From NCBI RefSeq assembly GCF_000344615.1, contig NZ_KB467824.1:2661963-2725962 (forward strand): a stretch of DNA of 64,000 bases. Direction: 5' to 3'. The notes under the pieces were generated by a model that saw only the letters and a program-made list of their open reading frames with translations, had not been told where the DNA came from and did no database searches. Below, in pieces: positions 9,492-19,967 of this stretch. This stretch comes from Janthinobacterium sp. CG3 (GTDB taxonomy: Bacteria > Pseudomonadota > Gammaproteobacteria > Burkholderiales > Burkholderiaceae_D). Numbering within the stretch: the first letter of the stretch is position 1; every line of letters begins with the position of its first letter. The translations under genes were made by a program, and so were the position numbers.

Positions 9492-10046
9492 TCAGCGCGC
9501 CGGAACGGGCAGGCTGAGCGGGTCGAAATCGACCCAGTCGCCGTCGACGATATCGCCCTGCGCCCGTTCGATGTGCTCGGCGCCCAGTCCGCCCAGCAGC
9601 GCCAGCGCGCGCTCCTGCTCGGCCGCGTCGGCGCAGGCGACGGCGATCAACATGCCTGGCCGGCGCGGTTCGAGGCGGTTTTCACCGCCCCGTTCCGCCT
9701 CGCCGGCCTCCTTCATGTTGTGCAGGCTATACAGCGAGCCGACGTGGGCGCCAACCAGCGCCCCCACCACCGGCCCGGCCGGCCCGGTCACCAGCGCGGT
9801 CGCCGCGCCGATTGCCGCGCCGATCGCGCCGCCGGCGACGACGCCCTTGCCCACGCCCTGCGGCGTGTCCTTGGCGCCCGGCGAAATGTCGCGGTCGCCG
9901 CCGTACTCGTAGACGTCGTGCTGGCCCGGCTGGTTGACGTAAAAGGCGCTGATGCGCGCCTCGGCGAATCCGTCCCGCACTAGCGCGGCGCGGGCCTCGT
10001 CGATTTGCTGCTGCAACTGGAAATGGCCTGCAATGATGTCGCTCAT
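9492..10046 (-). CDS. Glycine-zipper membrane-associated protein
   Basis: A 184-residue protein. The N-terminal part (1-60) is soluble and carries ISAFYVNQPGQHDVYEYGGD; the middle is a strong glycine zipper, GVVAGGAIGAAIGAATALVT and GPVVGALVGAHVGSLY, typical of proteins that insert in or line a membrane. The C-terminal part returns to a soluble alpha/beta segment (MLIAVACADAAEQERALALL). The ATG at 10046 follows GGAGGAAACATC. It is transcribed divergently from the LOV signalling operon. Similar proteins are usually stress-induced; the precise role is unknown. Confidence 0.75.
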   Translation of the reverse strand: MSDIIAGHFQLQQQIDEARAALVRDGFAEARISAFYVNQPGQHDVYEYGGDRDISPGAKDTPQGVGKGVVAGGAIGAAIGAATALVTGPAGPVVGALVGAHVGSLYSLHNMKEAGEAERGGENRLEPRRPGMLIAVACADAAEQERALALLGGLGAEHIERAQGDIVDGDWVDFDPLSLPVPAR

Positions 10047-10179
10047 GATGTTTCCTCCAAAGTAGTTGGCGTGTGCCAGCGAGGGTGCGCCAAAGCCGGC
10101 GGCGCCTCTGTACGCGGCCGCACGTTGGGCGCGAATGCAAAAAATGTTCCGGCGGCACGGCAAAGCCAATCTTTCGCCG

Positions 10180-10185
10180 TATAAT
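10180..10185 (+). promoter_or_regulatory. Candidate -10 element of the LOV/c-di-GMP operon
   Basis: A perfect TATAAT lies 80 bp upstream of the first gene of the operon, with no convincing -35 hexamer at the right distance. It is in the 218-bp gap between divergent genes. Confidence 0.35.
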
Positions 10186-10264
10186 AAAATGCCACCGCAG
10201 CCGTGGTCGCAGCGGGCGGGGCCACCCCTCCCGGACGCCAGCTCTGTAAGGATGGGACAGTTTG

Positions 10265-13225
10265 ATGGACGCAAACCAGAAGCAAGCCAGTGAAGCGCCC
10301 GCCGGCACGACGCCGGACGCGCGCGCCGCCGCCCACAGCGGCTTGCAGGCCAGCTTCGACCAGGCCCCGGTCGGCATCGTCCACCTCGACCTGGCCGGTT
10401 TTTTCCTGCACGCCAACGAGCGCATGTGCAAACTGCTCGACTTCGCCGAATCCGAGTTGGTCGGCAAACATTTTACGCGGCGCATGGTGTCCGACGACGG
10501 CGCGGCCCTGCAGGCCGACATGGCGCGCCTACTCGCCAGCCCCGGCGCCAGCAGCAAGCACGAGGTACGCCTGATCCGCCGCGGCGGCACGCTGAACTGG
10601 GCGCAGATCGCCAGCTACTGTATCGTCGACGCCGCCGGCCAGCCCGAGCATCTGCTGTGGTGGGTCAGCGACCTCGAGCCCCGGCGCCAGCTCAAGGACA
10701 TGCTGCAACTGTCGAACCGGGCGCTGGCGGCGTCGCTGAACGGCGTGCTGATCTGCGACGCCAGCCAGGCCTCGCTGCCGATCATGTACGCCAACCCGGC
10801 CTTTTGCCGCATGAGCGGCTACGAGCTGATCGACGTGATGGGGCGCAACTGCCGCTTCCTGCAAAACGACGACCGCGAACAGGCCGGCGTCGCCGCCGTG
10901 CGCCAGGCCATCGGCAACCGCGAGCAAGTCCAGGTGGTGCTGCGCAACTACCGCAAGGACGGCACGCTGTTCTGGAACGAGTTGCAAATCTCGCCGGTGC
11001 CCGACGAGCGCGGCGAGGTCACCCACTACATCGGCATCCTCAACGACATCACCGCCTTCAAGCAAAACGAGGAGCGCCTGGCCTTCCTGGCGGTGCACGA
11101 CGAACTGACCGGCCTGCCCAACCGCAGCCTGTTCAACGACCGCCTGCGGCAGGCCATCCTGCAGTCCAGCCGCCACGCCAACGCCGTCGCGCTGCTGTGC
11201 CTGGGCATCGACAACGTCAACCTGGTCAACGCCAGCCTGGGCCACGCCGCCGGCGACCAACTGCTGCGCGACAGCGCCGCGCGCCTGCTGGCCTGCCTGC
11301 GCAGCCACCACACCGTCTCCCGCCACGGCGGCAACGAGTTCGTCATCATCCTCGACGAGGTCGACAGCGCCGCCGACATCACCGCCGCCTGCGACGACAT
11401 CTTCGCCTGCCTGGGCGCCGCCTTCGCGCTCGAGGACCACAACGTGCACGCCGTCTGCAGCATCGGCGTCACGCTCTACCCGCAGGACGGCAGCGACCCC
11501 GCCACGCTGCTGCGCTACGCCGACATGGCGCGGGCGCGCGCGCGCGAACAGGGCGGCGGCAAGTACCAGTACTTCGACACCGGCATGAACCTGCGCACGC
11601 TCGAACGCATCGGCATCGAGGCGGCGCTGCGCCAGGCCATCGCCGGCGACGAGCTGCAACTGATGTACCAGCCGCTGGTGGACCTGCAAACCGGGCGCAT
11701 CGCCAGCCTGGAGGCGCTGGTGCGCTGGCAGCGCCCCGGCGCCGGCCTGCTGGCGGCCGGCGAATTCGTGCCGCTGGCCGAACAGAGCGGCCTGATCGGC
11801 AACGTCGGCGACTGGGTGCTGCGGCGCGCCTGCCAGGACATGCGCGCCTGGCGCGACGCCGGCCAGCCCGACCTGAAAATCGCCATCAACATCTCGCCGC
11901 GCCAGTTCCGCGACCCGCAACTGGCCGGCGCGGTGGCCGCCGCCCTCAACGAGTTCGGCCTCGGCCCGGACGCGCTCAGCCTGGAGATCACCGAGGCCGC
12001 GCTGACCGAGGACGCCAAGGCCAGCGCCTACAGCCTGGCCCAGTTCAAGGCGCTCGGCGTGTGCCTGACGCTGGACGACTTCGGCACCGGCCACTCCTCG
12101 CTGAGCAACCTGAAGCAGTTCGCCTTCGACCTCGTCAAGATCGACCACGCCTTCATCAGCGACATCGTCACCAACATCGACGACGCCGCGCTGTCGAAGA
12201 CCATCATCTCGATGGCCCACAACCTGGGCATCAAGGTGGTCGCCGAGGGCGTCGAGACCGAGGCCCAGTGCGACTTTTTGCGGCGCAATATGTGCGACCT
12301 GATCCAGGGCTACTTCTTCGCCGCGCCGATGGCGCCGCACGACATCAGCGCGCTGCTGCGCGAGGGTCGCTGCCTGCCGCCGCACCTGCTGCGCATGCAA
12401 AAGCAAAAGCGCACGCTGCTGCTGGTCGACGACGAGCAAAACATCGTCGCCTCGCTCAAGCGCCTGCTGCGCCGCGACGACTACCAGATCTTCACCGCCA
12501 ACAGCGGCCAGGAGGGCCTGGACCTGCTGGCGCACCAGCAGATCGACGTGATCGTCTCGGACCAGCGCATGCCCGGCATGATCGGCGCCGACTTCCTGCG
12601 CGCGGCCAAGCAGTTGTACCCGGACACGATCCGCATCATGCTCTCGGGCTACACCGAGCTGCAATCGGTGACCGACGCCGTCAACGAGGGCGCGATCTAC
12701 AAATTCCTGACCAAGCCGTGGGAGGACGACCTGCTGCGCGGCCACATCGCCGCCGCCTTCCACCTGAAGGAGATCTCCGACGAGAACGAGCGCCTGAACC
12801 TGGAGGTGCGCACCGCCAACCACGAGCTGGCCTCGGCCAACCGCAAGATGGAGGAGCTGCTGCGCCAGAAGCAGCAGCAGATCAGCCGCGACGAGGTCAG
12901 CCTGAACATCGCCCGCGAACTGCTGCAATTCCTGCCGCTGCCGGTGATCGGCATGGACGACGACGGCATGATCGCCTTCATCAACGCGGCCGCCGACACG
13001 CTGTTCCGGCGCGCCGGCGCGCTGCTCGGCAACGAGGCCAGCCTGGTCTTGCCGGACCTGTTCGAGGACGGCGCCGTGCCCGGCGCCGCCAACACCCACA
13101 TCGCCGAGGTCGACGGCGTGGCCTACTCGATCGCCGTGTACCCGATGGGCGCCAACTCGGCCTCGCGCGGCAGCCTGATCACGCTGAGCCGCTGCGCCGC
13201 GCCGCTGTGCGGGGCGGCGCCGTGA
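10265..13225 (+). CDS. PAS-LOV-GGDEF-EAL-REC-PAS sensor/cyclic-di-GMP phosphodiesterase
   Basis: A 986-residue cytoplasmic protein with no membrane segment. Domains in order: PAS (about 25-140); LOV (about 150-263) with flavin-adduct cysteine Cys196 in GRNCRFLQ and NYRKDGTLFWNELQISPV; a GGDEF domain (about 275-435) whose active site reads GGNEF (355-359), so cyclase activity is doubtful; an EAL domain (about 445-700) with EALVRW (483-488), NISPRQ, LEITE, DDFGTG, VKID, EGVE and QGY all kept, so c-di-GMP hydrolysis is likely; a receiver domain with phospho-acceptor Asp766 and TKPWED; a coiled coil (835-880) and a final PAS. The LOV signature YIGIQND reads YIGILND: the usual glutamine is Leu259. 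It is first of five tightly packed genes; the start follows an in-frame TTG. Confidence 0.92.
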   Translation: MDANQKQASEAPAGTTPDARAAAHSGLQASFDQAPVGIVHLDLAGFFLHANERMCKLLDFAESELVGKHFTRRMVSDDGAALQADMARLLASPGASSKHEVRLIRRGGTLNWAQIASYCIVDAAGQPEHLLWWVSDLEPRRQLKDMLQLSNRALAASLNGVLICDASQASLPIMYANPAFCRMSGYELIDVMGRNCRFLQNDDREQAGVAAVRQAIGNREQVQVVLRNYRKDGTLFWNELQISPVPDERGEVTHYIGILNDITAFKQNEERLAFLAVHDELTGLPNRSLFNDRLRQAILQSSRHANAVALLCLGIDNVNLVNASLGHAAGDQLLRDSAARLLACLRSHHTVSRHGGNEFVIILDEVDSAADITAACDDIFACLGAAFALEDHNVHAVCSIGVTLYPQDGSDPATLLRYADMARARAREQGGGKYQYFDTGMNLRTLERIGIEAALRQAIAGDELQLMYQPLVDLQTGRIASLEALVRWQRPGAGLLAAGEFVPLAEQSGLIGNVGDWVLRRACQDMRAWRDAGQPDLKIAINISPRQFRDPQLAGAVAAALNEFGLGPDALSLEITEAALTEDAKASAYSLAQFKALGVCLTLDDFGTGHSSLSNLKQFAFDLVKIDHAFISDIVTNIDDAALSKTIISMAHNLGIKVVAEGVETEAQCDFLRRNMCDLIQGYFFAAPMAPHDISALLREGRCLPPHLLRMQKQKRTLLLVDDEQNIVASLKRLLRRDDYQIFTANSGQEGLDLLAHQQIDVIVSDQRMPGMIGADFLRAAKQLYPDTIRIMLSGYTELQSVTDAVNEGAIYKFLTKPWEDDLLRGHIAAAFHLKEISDENERLNLEVRTANHELASANRKMEELLRQKQQQISRDEVSLNIARELLQFLPLPVIGMDDDGMIAFINAAADTLFRRAGALLGNEASLVLPDLFEDGAVPGAANTHIAEVDGVAYSIAVYPMGANSASRGSLITLSRCAAPLCGAAP

Positions 13226-13551
13226 GCGCCCAGGCGCAGCGCATCGAACTCGACGCGGCGCGCGCCGGCATGGTGCTGGCCGGCGACCTGCGCGACGCCA
13301 ACGGCAGCGTGCTGCTGCCCGACGGCGCCACCCTGACCGAGGCCAACCTGGCGTCGCTGCGCCGGCGCGGCGTCGACGCTTGCAGCGTGCTGCCGGCCGA
13401 CGCCGGCGACGCCGCCGAGGACGCGGCGGCGCGGGCGGCGCGCGTGGCGCAGCAACTGCGCCGGCTGGAGCGGCTGTTCCGCCGCAGCGCCGCCGAGGAA
13501 GCCACGCCGCGGCTGCTGCAACTGCTGACCACCTACCGCGAGAACGGATGA
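13222..13551 (+). CDS. Small protein of the LOV operon, unknown function
   Basis: A 109-residue protein starting with GTG inside the stop region of the preceding gene (GTGA overlap) and ending in ATGA overlap with the next, so it is translationally coupled on both sides. Residues about 5-55, IELDAARAGMVLAGDLRDAN and following LLPDGATLTEANLASLRRRG, form a small beta domain that resembles the module at the C-terminus of the REC/HD-GYP protein encoded three genes downstream (GELVPGMKLSRDLISRDGLM). The C-terminal part is an arginine-rich helix. It probably interacts with the operon's other proteins; no enzyme motif is visible. Confidence 0.75.
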   Translation: MSAQAQRIELDAARAGMVLAGDLRDANGSVLLPDGATLTEANLASLRRRGVDACSVLPADAGDAAEDAAARAARVAQQLRRLERLFRRSAAEEATPRLLQLLTTYRENG

Positions 13552-14396
13552 ACATGGCCGCCCTGTCAATCGAGGACATCGTCAAACGCATCCAAGACCT
13601 GCCGTCGCTGCCGGTGGTGGTGATGGAGCTGCTGTCGACGATGCAGGAGGAGGACGTCGACGTCCACCTGCTGGCCGGGAAAATCACGCTGGACCAGTCG
13701 CTGACGGCGAAAACGCTGCGCCTGGCCAACTCCTCGTTCTACGGCATGCAGTCGAAGGTCACGTCGATCCAGCAAGCCATCGCGGTGCTCGGCTTCCACA
13801 GCATCCGCACGCTGGTGACGGCCTGCTCGGTGACCGGCGCCATCGCCCCGCTGCCGGGCAGCCGCTTCGACTTCCCGGGCTTCTGGCGCCATTCGGTGGC
13901 CACCGCCGTGGCCGCCAAGGCGCTGGCGCCGCGGCTGCGCCAGAACGCCGAAACCGCCTTCACCGCCGGCCTGCTGCACGACCTCGGCACGCTGGTGCTG
14001 GCGACCCGCTTCCCGGCCCAGTACGAGGAGGCGCTGGCGTGGCGCCGCGCCCACGACTGCGGCACCGCCGAGGCCGAGCGAGCGGTGTTCGGCCTGGACC
14101 ACGCCGTGGTCGGCGGCGCGCTGGCGGCCCACTGGAAATTCCCGGCGGCGATCCAGGGCGCCGTCGCCAGCCACCACGAGCTGCTGGAACAGGACGTCGC
14201 CTCGCTGCCGCTGGCAATCCACGTGGCCGACATCCTGGCCCACGCGCTCGACCTGTCGGGCCAGGAAGACGAGCTGGTGCCGGCCATGTCGGCGCGGGTT
14301 TGGCGCACCCTGGCGCTGAGCGACGAGGCCGGGCTGGCGCTGCTGCGCGAGACCGAGCACGCCTTCCACGAGATGAGCCAGATCCTGGTCGGCTGA
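13548..14396 (+). CDS. HDOD-domain signalling protein
   Basis: A 282-residue protein. Most of it is an HDOD domain: IVKRIQDLPSLPVVVMELL at the start, the linker LAGKITLDQSLTAKTLRLAN, then FHSIRTLVTACSV and the HD-like stretch GLLHDLGTLVLATRFPAQYE. HDOD proteins lack phosphohydrolase activity in most studied cases and act as adaptors in signalling and motility. The start MNMAALSIED overlaps the previous stop (ATGA). Its place between a LOV-EAL protein and a kinase suggests it transmits or integrates the same signal. Confidence 0.9.
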   Translation: MNMAALSIEDIVKRIQDLPSLPVVVMELLSTMQEEDVDVHLLAGKITLDQSLTAKTLRLANSSFYGMQSKVTSIQQAIAVLGFHSIRTLVTACSVTGAIAPLPGSRFDFPGFWRHSVATAVAAKALAPRLRQNAETAFTAGLLHDLGTLVLATRFPAQYEEALAWRRAHDCGTAEAERAVFGLDHAVVGGALAAHWKFPAAIQGAVASHHELLEQDVASLPLAIHVADILAHALDLSGQEDELVPAMSARVWRTLALSDEAGLALLRETEHAFHEMSQILVG

Positions 14397-14412
14397 CGGA
14401 GGGCGCCCGCGT

Positions 14413-15869
<1,457 letters not shown>

Positions 15870-15873
<4 letters not shown>

Positions 15874-17213
15874 CAGAAGCATTATTCGCCCCGGCCCCGC
15901 CCGTCGCCACGCCGCCCCTGACCTTGCTGTGCGTCGACGACGAGCCGAACATCCTGTCGTCGCTGCGGCGCCTGTTCCGCGCCAAGGGCTACCGCGTGCT
16001 CACCGCCGAGGGCGGCGCGGCCGGCCTCGAGGTATTGGAAAAGGAGGCGGTCGACCTGGTTATTTCCGACATGCGCATGCCGGAAATGGACGGCGCCCAA
16101 TTCCTGGCCCAGGTGCGCCAGCGCTGGCCCGGCGTGATCCGCCTGCTGCTGACCGGCTATTCGGACATCCAGTCCATCCTCGACGCCATCAACTGCGGCG
16201 AGATCTACCGTTACATCACCAAGCCGTGGGACGACAACGACATCGCGCTGGTGGTGCGCCACGCGCTCGAGCGGCGCGTGCTGGAGCAGGAAAAACTGCG
16301 CCTCGAACGCCTGACCCAGCAGCAGAACGACCAGCTCAAGACGCTCAACCAGAGCCTGGAGGCGAAGGTCGAGGCGCGCACCCAGCAGTTGAAGAAGACC
16401 CATGACGAGGTGTTGCAGGCCAACGAAAAACTCAAGAGCAACTTCGTCACCACCATCAAACTGTTTTCCAGCATCATCGAAATGCGCGGCGGCAGCCTGA
16501 ACGGCCACTCGCGCCGCACCGCCGACCTGGCGCGCCGCATCGGCGTCGAGATGGCGCTGCCGGGCAAGGAAATCCAGGAAATCTTCATCGCCGCGCTGCT
16601 GCTCGACATCGGCAAGATCGGCTTCAGCGACGAGTTGCTGAGTACGCCGCTGACGTCGATGACCGGCGACACCCTGGGCCTGTTCCGCAAGCACCCGGTG
16701 CGCGCCGAGCAATTGCTGATGGCGCTGGACGACCTGCGCGGCGCCGCCACCGTGTTGCGCTCGCAAATGGAGCGCTTCGACGGCGCCGGCTTCCCCGACG
16801 CCCTGGCCGGGCTGGCCATTCCGCTGGGCGCGCGCATCCTGGCGCTGGCGTCCGACTACGACAATTTGCAGATCGGCGCGATGGTGCAGCGCCAATTGCG
16901 CGCCGACGAGGCCAAGCAACTAATCTACGACAGCAGCGGCAAGCGTTACGACCCGATGGTGGTGGCGGCCTTCCGCCAGCTCATGGACGGCAACAACGGC
17001 GACGCCGCCGGCAACGGCGACGTCGCCGCGCTGTCGGGCGAACTGGTGCCGGGCATGAAATTGTCGCGCGACCTGATCAGCCGCGACGGCCTGATGCTGC
17101 TGGCGGCCGACCACGTGCTCGACGCCCGCCTGATCCAGCAGGTGCAGGACTTCGAGGCCAAGGGCGGCGGCCGCCTAACCATCCGCATCTACCACCAGCC
17201 GAAACCCGCGTAA
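15870..17213 (+). CDS. Response regulator with degenerate HD-GYP domain
   Basis: A 447-residue protein. The receiver domain (about 17-135) has DDEP, phospho-acceptor Asp67 in VISDMRMPEMDG and TKPWDD. A coiled coil follows (140-190). The HD-GYP-like domain (about 195-350) is degenerate: the HD pair is Leu245-Asp246 (LLLDIGKIGF), the HHERxDGxGYP motif reads QMERFDGAGFP (299-309), so several metal ligands are missing and phosphodiesterase activity is unlikely. The C-terminal segment GELVPGMKLSRDLISRDGLM resembles the small protein encoded at 13222. It starts in ATGA overlap with the kinase gene, its probable phosphodonor. It may bind rather than cleave c-di-GMP. Confidence 0.9.
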
Positions 17214-17276
17214 CGCGGCGCCGGCGCGGCGGCGGGCGCTATAATGCGCTCCCGAAATGAACGATAGGCGGATGCG

Positions 17277-17762
17277 ATGCAGTGGCAACGGAACAAGCGC
17301 TTGCGGTACCGCTGCGACGAGCAGACGTTTTCGATTTCATTATTGCCGTCCGTCTCCCGCGTCCTGATCCTGCTGGTCCTGGATACCTTCATCCTCGTGG
17401 CGGTGATTGGCTCGCTCGGCGAGCCCACCCACAAGACCAACGACGGCCCGCTGGCGTACAGCATGTTCGCCCTGTTCGTGCTCTGGCCGTGGTTCAACGA
17501 CCTGGTGAAATGGCTCCCCACCACGGTCTACCGCGACGGCCGCCTGCACCGCCCGCTCAAGCGCGCCAGCGCGGACCCCGCGCGGATGACCGTGTATTAC
17601 TCCTGCGGCGGTAAATTTACCAGCCTCGGCATCAGCTACCCGAACGGCAACGGCGGGCGCCGCAAATTCGAGCTCAAGGAGGCGGACGGCGGCTGCGGCG
17701 GCATGGCCGAGGTCGGGCAAAAACTGGCGACCTGGCTCAACGTGCGCTATACAGTCACCTAG
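17277..17762 (+). CDS. Hypothetical membrane protein
   Basis: A 161-residue protein with two membrane helices at about residues 27-45 (RVLILLVLDTFILVAVIG) and 58-75 (LAYSMFALFVLWPWFNDLV). The N-terminus is short and basic; the C-terminal half is soluble and contains MTVYYSCGGKFTSLGISYPN. No family was recognised. A TATAAT sequence at 17240-17245 lies 32 bp upstream and could be its own promoter, separating it from the signalling operon that ends at 17213. It converges with the gltL gene. Confidence 0.7.
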   Translation: MQWQRNKRLRYRCDEQTFSISLLPSVSRVLILLVLDTFILVAVIGSLGEPTHKTNDGPLAYSMFALFVLWPWFNDLVKWLPTTVYRDGRLHRPLKRASADPARMTVYYSCGGKFTSLGISYPNGNGGRRKFELKEADGGCGGMAEVGQKLATWLNVRYTVT

Positions 17763-17785
17763 CGCCAGGCGCCGTGGTCAGGGGC

Positions 17786-18529
17786 TCAAAACCCGCGCGC
17801 GAACGGCGTGCGGATATCCGACAAAAATTGCCGCGCGCGCGGATGCTGCGGCCGGTTGAAAAACTCGTCCGGCGTGGCGCGTTCGAGCACCCTGCCCTGG
17901 TCCATGAACAGCACCCGGTCGGCCACCTCGCGCGCGAAACCCATTTCGTGCGTCACGCACACCATGGTCATGCCGTCGCGCGCCAGGTCGCGCATCACCA
18001 GCAGCACCTCGCCGACCATTTCCGGATCGAGCGCGCTGGTGGGCTCGTCGAACAACATCAGCGGCGGCTGCATCGCCAGCGCCCGGGCGATCGCCACGCG
18101 CTGCTGCTGGCCGCCCGACAACTGCGCCGGCAGCGCGCCGGCCTTGTGCGCCAGGCCGACGCGCTCAAGCAGCGCCAGCGCGCGCTTCTCGGCGTCGGCC
18201 CGGCTCAGGCCGCGCAACTTGGCCGGCGCCAGCGCGCAATTGTCGAGCACCGTCAAATGCGGAAAAAGATTGAACTGCTGGAACACGAAACCGATATGCG
18301 AGCGGAACTGGTTCAAGTCCAGCCCCGGCGCATGGATGTCCTGGCCGTCCACCTCGATGCGGCCCGAGCCGATCGGTTCGAGCCGATTCAGCGTGCGGAT
18401 CAAGGTCGACTTGCCGGAACCGGAAGGGCCGCACACCACCACCACCTCGCCCTTGCCGACGTGCTCGGTGACGTCGACCAGCGCGTGGTAGTCGCCATAG
18501 AATTTATTTACCTTGTCAAACTTGATCAT
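17786..18529 (-). CDS. gltL: Polar amino-acid ABC transporter ATPase (GltL type)
   Basis: A 247-residue ATPase that powers uptake through the adjacent permeases. Walker A is GPSGSGKST (about 34-42), the Q loop lies in [15 protein letters not shown], the signature is LSGGQQQR and Walker [15 protein letters not shown], with the H-loop in VTHEMGF. The start overlaps the stop of the gltK gene by four bases (ATGA), so translation is coupled. It closes the operon gltI-gltJ-gltK-gltL, the same order as in E. coli. Specificity for glutamate/aspartate is inferred from operon structure. Confidence 0.88.
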   Translation of the reverse strand: MIKFDKVNKFYGDYHALVDVTEHVGKGEVVVVCGPSGSGKSTLIRTLNRLEPIGSGRIEVDGQDIHAPGLDLNQFRSHIGFVFQQFNLFPHLTVLDNCALAPAKLRGLSRADAEKRALALLERVGLAHKAGALPAQLSGGQQQRVAIARALAMQPPLMLFDEPTSALDPEMVGEVLLVMRDLARDGMTMVCVTHEMGFAREVADRVLFMDQGRVLERATPDEFFNRPQHPRARQFLSDIRTPFARGF

Positions 18530-19221
18530 ACGGCGAACGCTCTTTTCCGCTTGGCGCCGCGCTGCTCAAGCCAGAAGGCGAAGCGCGACAGGCCGAAGCA
18601 CAGGATGAAATAGGTGAGGCCCAGCAGGAAGTACACCTCGGTGGATTTGGTCAGCACTTGCACATTGATCTGCGAGGCGATGAAGGCAACCTCGGTCAGG
18701 CCGATGATGTAGCCCAGCGACGTCTCCTTGATGGTCGAGACGAACTGGTTCACCAGCGACGGCAGCGTATTGCGCAGCGCCTGCGGCAGCACGATATGGC
18801 GCATCGTCGCGACATAGCCGAGGCCGAGCGAACGGGCCGACTCGACCTGTCCGGCCGGCAAGCCGTGGATGCCGGCGCGGATAATCTCGGCCAGGTAGAC
18901 CCCGTCGAAAATCACCAGCGCCGTCAACATCGTGCTGAACTGGTCGGTCTTGTGCCCGGTCACGCTGGGCAGGAAGAAATAGGCCCAAAAGATCACCAGC
19001 AACAGCGGCGTGCCGCGCACCACGTACACCAGCGCCGTCACCGGCCAGCGCAGCGCCCGGTAGGGGCTGACGCGCGCCATGCCCAGCAACAAGCCAAGTG
19101 GCAGGCTGAGCAGCAAGCCCAGCGCCGCCAGCAACAGGGTCAGGGCCAAGCCGCCCAGCGGCCCGTTCGGGTATTGCCCGATCAGAAAATAGACCCAGTA
19201 ATTTTGTATCACTTCAAGCAT
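18526..19221 (-). CDS. gltK: Polar amino-acid ABC transporter permease (GltK type)
   Basis: A 231-residue inner-membrane permease of the HisMQ/GltJK class. Several hydrophobic helices are evident, including [20 protein letters not shown] and [20 protein letters not shown]. The coupling segment with EAA-like motif reads [24 protein letters not shown]. Translation probably starts at the ATG at 19221, which sits in a TGATG overlap with the end of gltJ and is preceded by AGGGGGG; the longer reading frame to 19257 would overlap gltJ and lacks a ribosome site. Confidence 0.87.
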   Translation of the reverse strand: MLEVIQNYWVYFLIGQYPNGPLGGLALTLLLAALGLLLSLPLGLLLGMARVSPYRALRWPVTALVYVVRGTPLLLVIFWAYFFLPSVTGHKTDQFSTMLTALVIFDGVYLAEIIRAGIHGLPAGQVESARSLGLGYVATMRHIVLPQALRNTLPSLVNQFVSTIKETSLGYIIGLTEVAFIASQINVQVLTKSTEVYFLLGLTYFILCFGLSRFAFWLEQRGAKRKRAFAV

Positions 19222-19916
19222 CACGCCCCCCTGCGCGCATAGCGCTGTTGCGACCACGCGGCCAGCGCGCTAATGAACAGCGACACCGACAGGTAGCAGA
19301 CGGTGGCGAAGGCGAACGCCTCGACGCTGCGAAACGAGGTGGTCTCGACCCGCTGCGCCTGGTACATCAGCTCGGCGACGCCGATCACGGTGGCGATGCT
19401 GGTGTTTTTCCACAGGTTCAAGGTTTGCGAAATCAGCGGCGGGGTCGTCACGCGCAACGCCTGCGGCAGGATGAACAGGCGCATCGTCGCCAGGAAGCCG
19501 AAGCCGAGCGCGCGGCCGGCCTCGAACTGCTGCGGCGGAATAGCGCGGATGCCGCTGCGGATATCCTCGGCCATATAGGCGGCGGTGTACAGGGTCAGCG
19601 CCACGACCGCACCGACGGCCTCGATGTTGCCGGCGTACAGGCTTTCCTTCCACGCCTGCGGCAGCAATTCCGGCGCGCCGAAATACCAGAACAGCATGTG
19701 CGCCAGCAGCGGCACGTTGCGGATCGCTTCGACGAAGGCGAAGCCGCAGGCGTTCAAGGCGCGCGACGGCGCCAGCCGCAGCAGCGCCACCGCGACGGCC
19801 AGCGGCACGGCAAAGACCAGCGTGACGGCGCTCAATTGCAGGGAAATGCGCAGGCCGGACAGCAGCCAGTCGTGATAGTTACCGGACAGGAGTAATGCGA
19901 GATCGAAATGAGCCAT
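19221..19916 (-). CDS. gltJ: Polar amino-acid ABC transporter permease (GltJ type)
   Basis: A 231-residue permease homologous to the next gene's product and expected to form a heterodimer with it. It begins MAHFDLALLLSGNYHDWLLS, then GLRISLQLSAVTLVFAVPLA. The ATPase-contact loop is FEAGRALGFGFLATMRLFIL-PQALR. It lies 51 bp downstream of gltI and overlaps gltK. Confidence 0.87.
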   Translation of the reverse strand: MAHFDLALLLSGNYHDWLLSGLRISLQLSAVTLVFAVPLAVAVALLRLAPSRALNACGFAFVEAIRNVPLLAHMLFWYFGAPELLPQAWKESLYAGNIEAVGAVVALTLYTAAYMAEDIRSGIRAIPPQQFEAGRALGFGFLATMRLFILPQALRVTTPPLISQTLNLWKNTSIATVIGVAELMYQAQRVETTSFRSVEAFAFATVCYLSVSLFISALAAWSQQRYARRGA

Positions 19917-19967
19917 GATGTCGTGCGCAAGCGCCGCCCGCGCGGGGCGGGCGGCGCCGTGCGGCCG

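Noticed and set aside
10529-13729. Long minus-strand ORF (about 1066 codons) opposite the LOV gene
   Set aside because: It is a shadow frame in GC-rich DNA, rich in Ala/Arg/Val without domains; the plus strand shows clear conserved domains.
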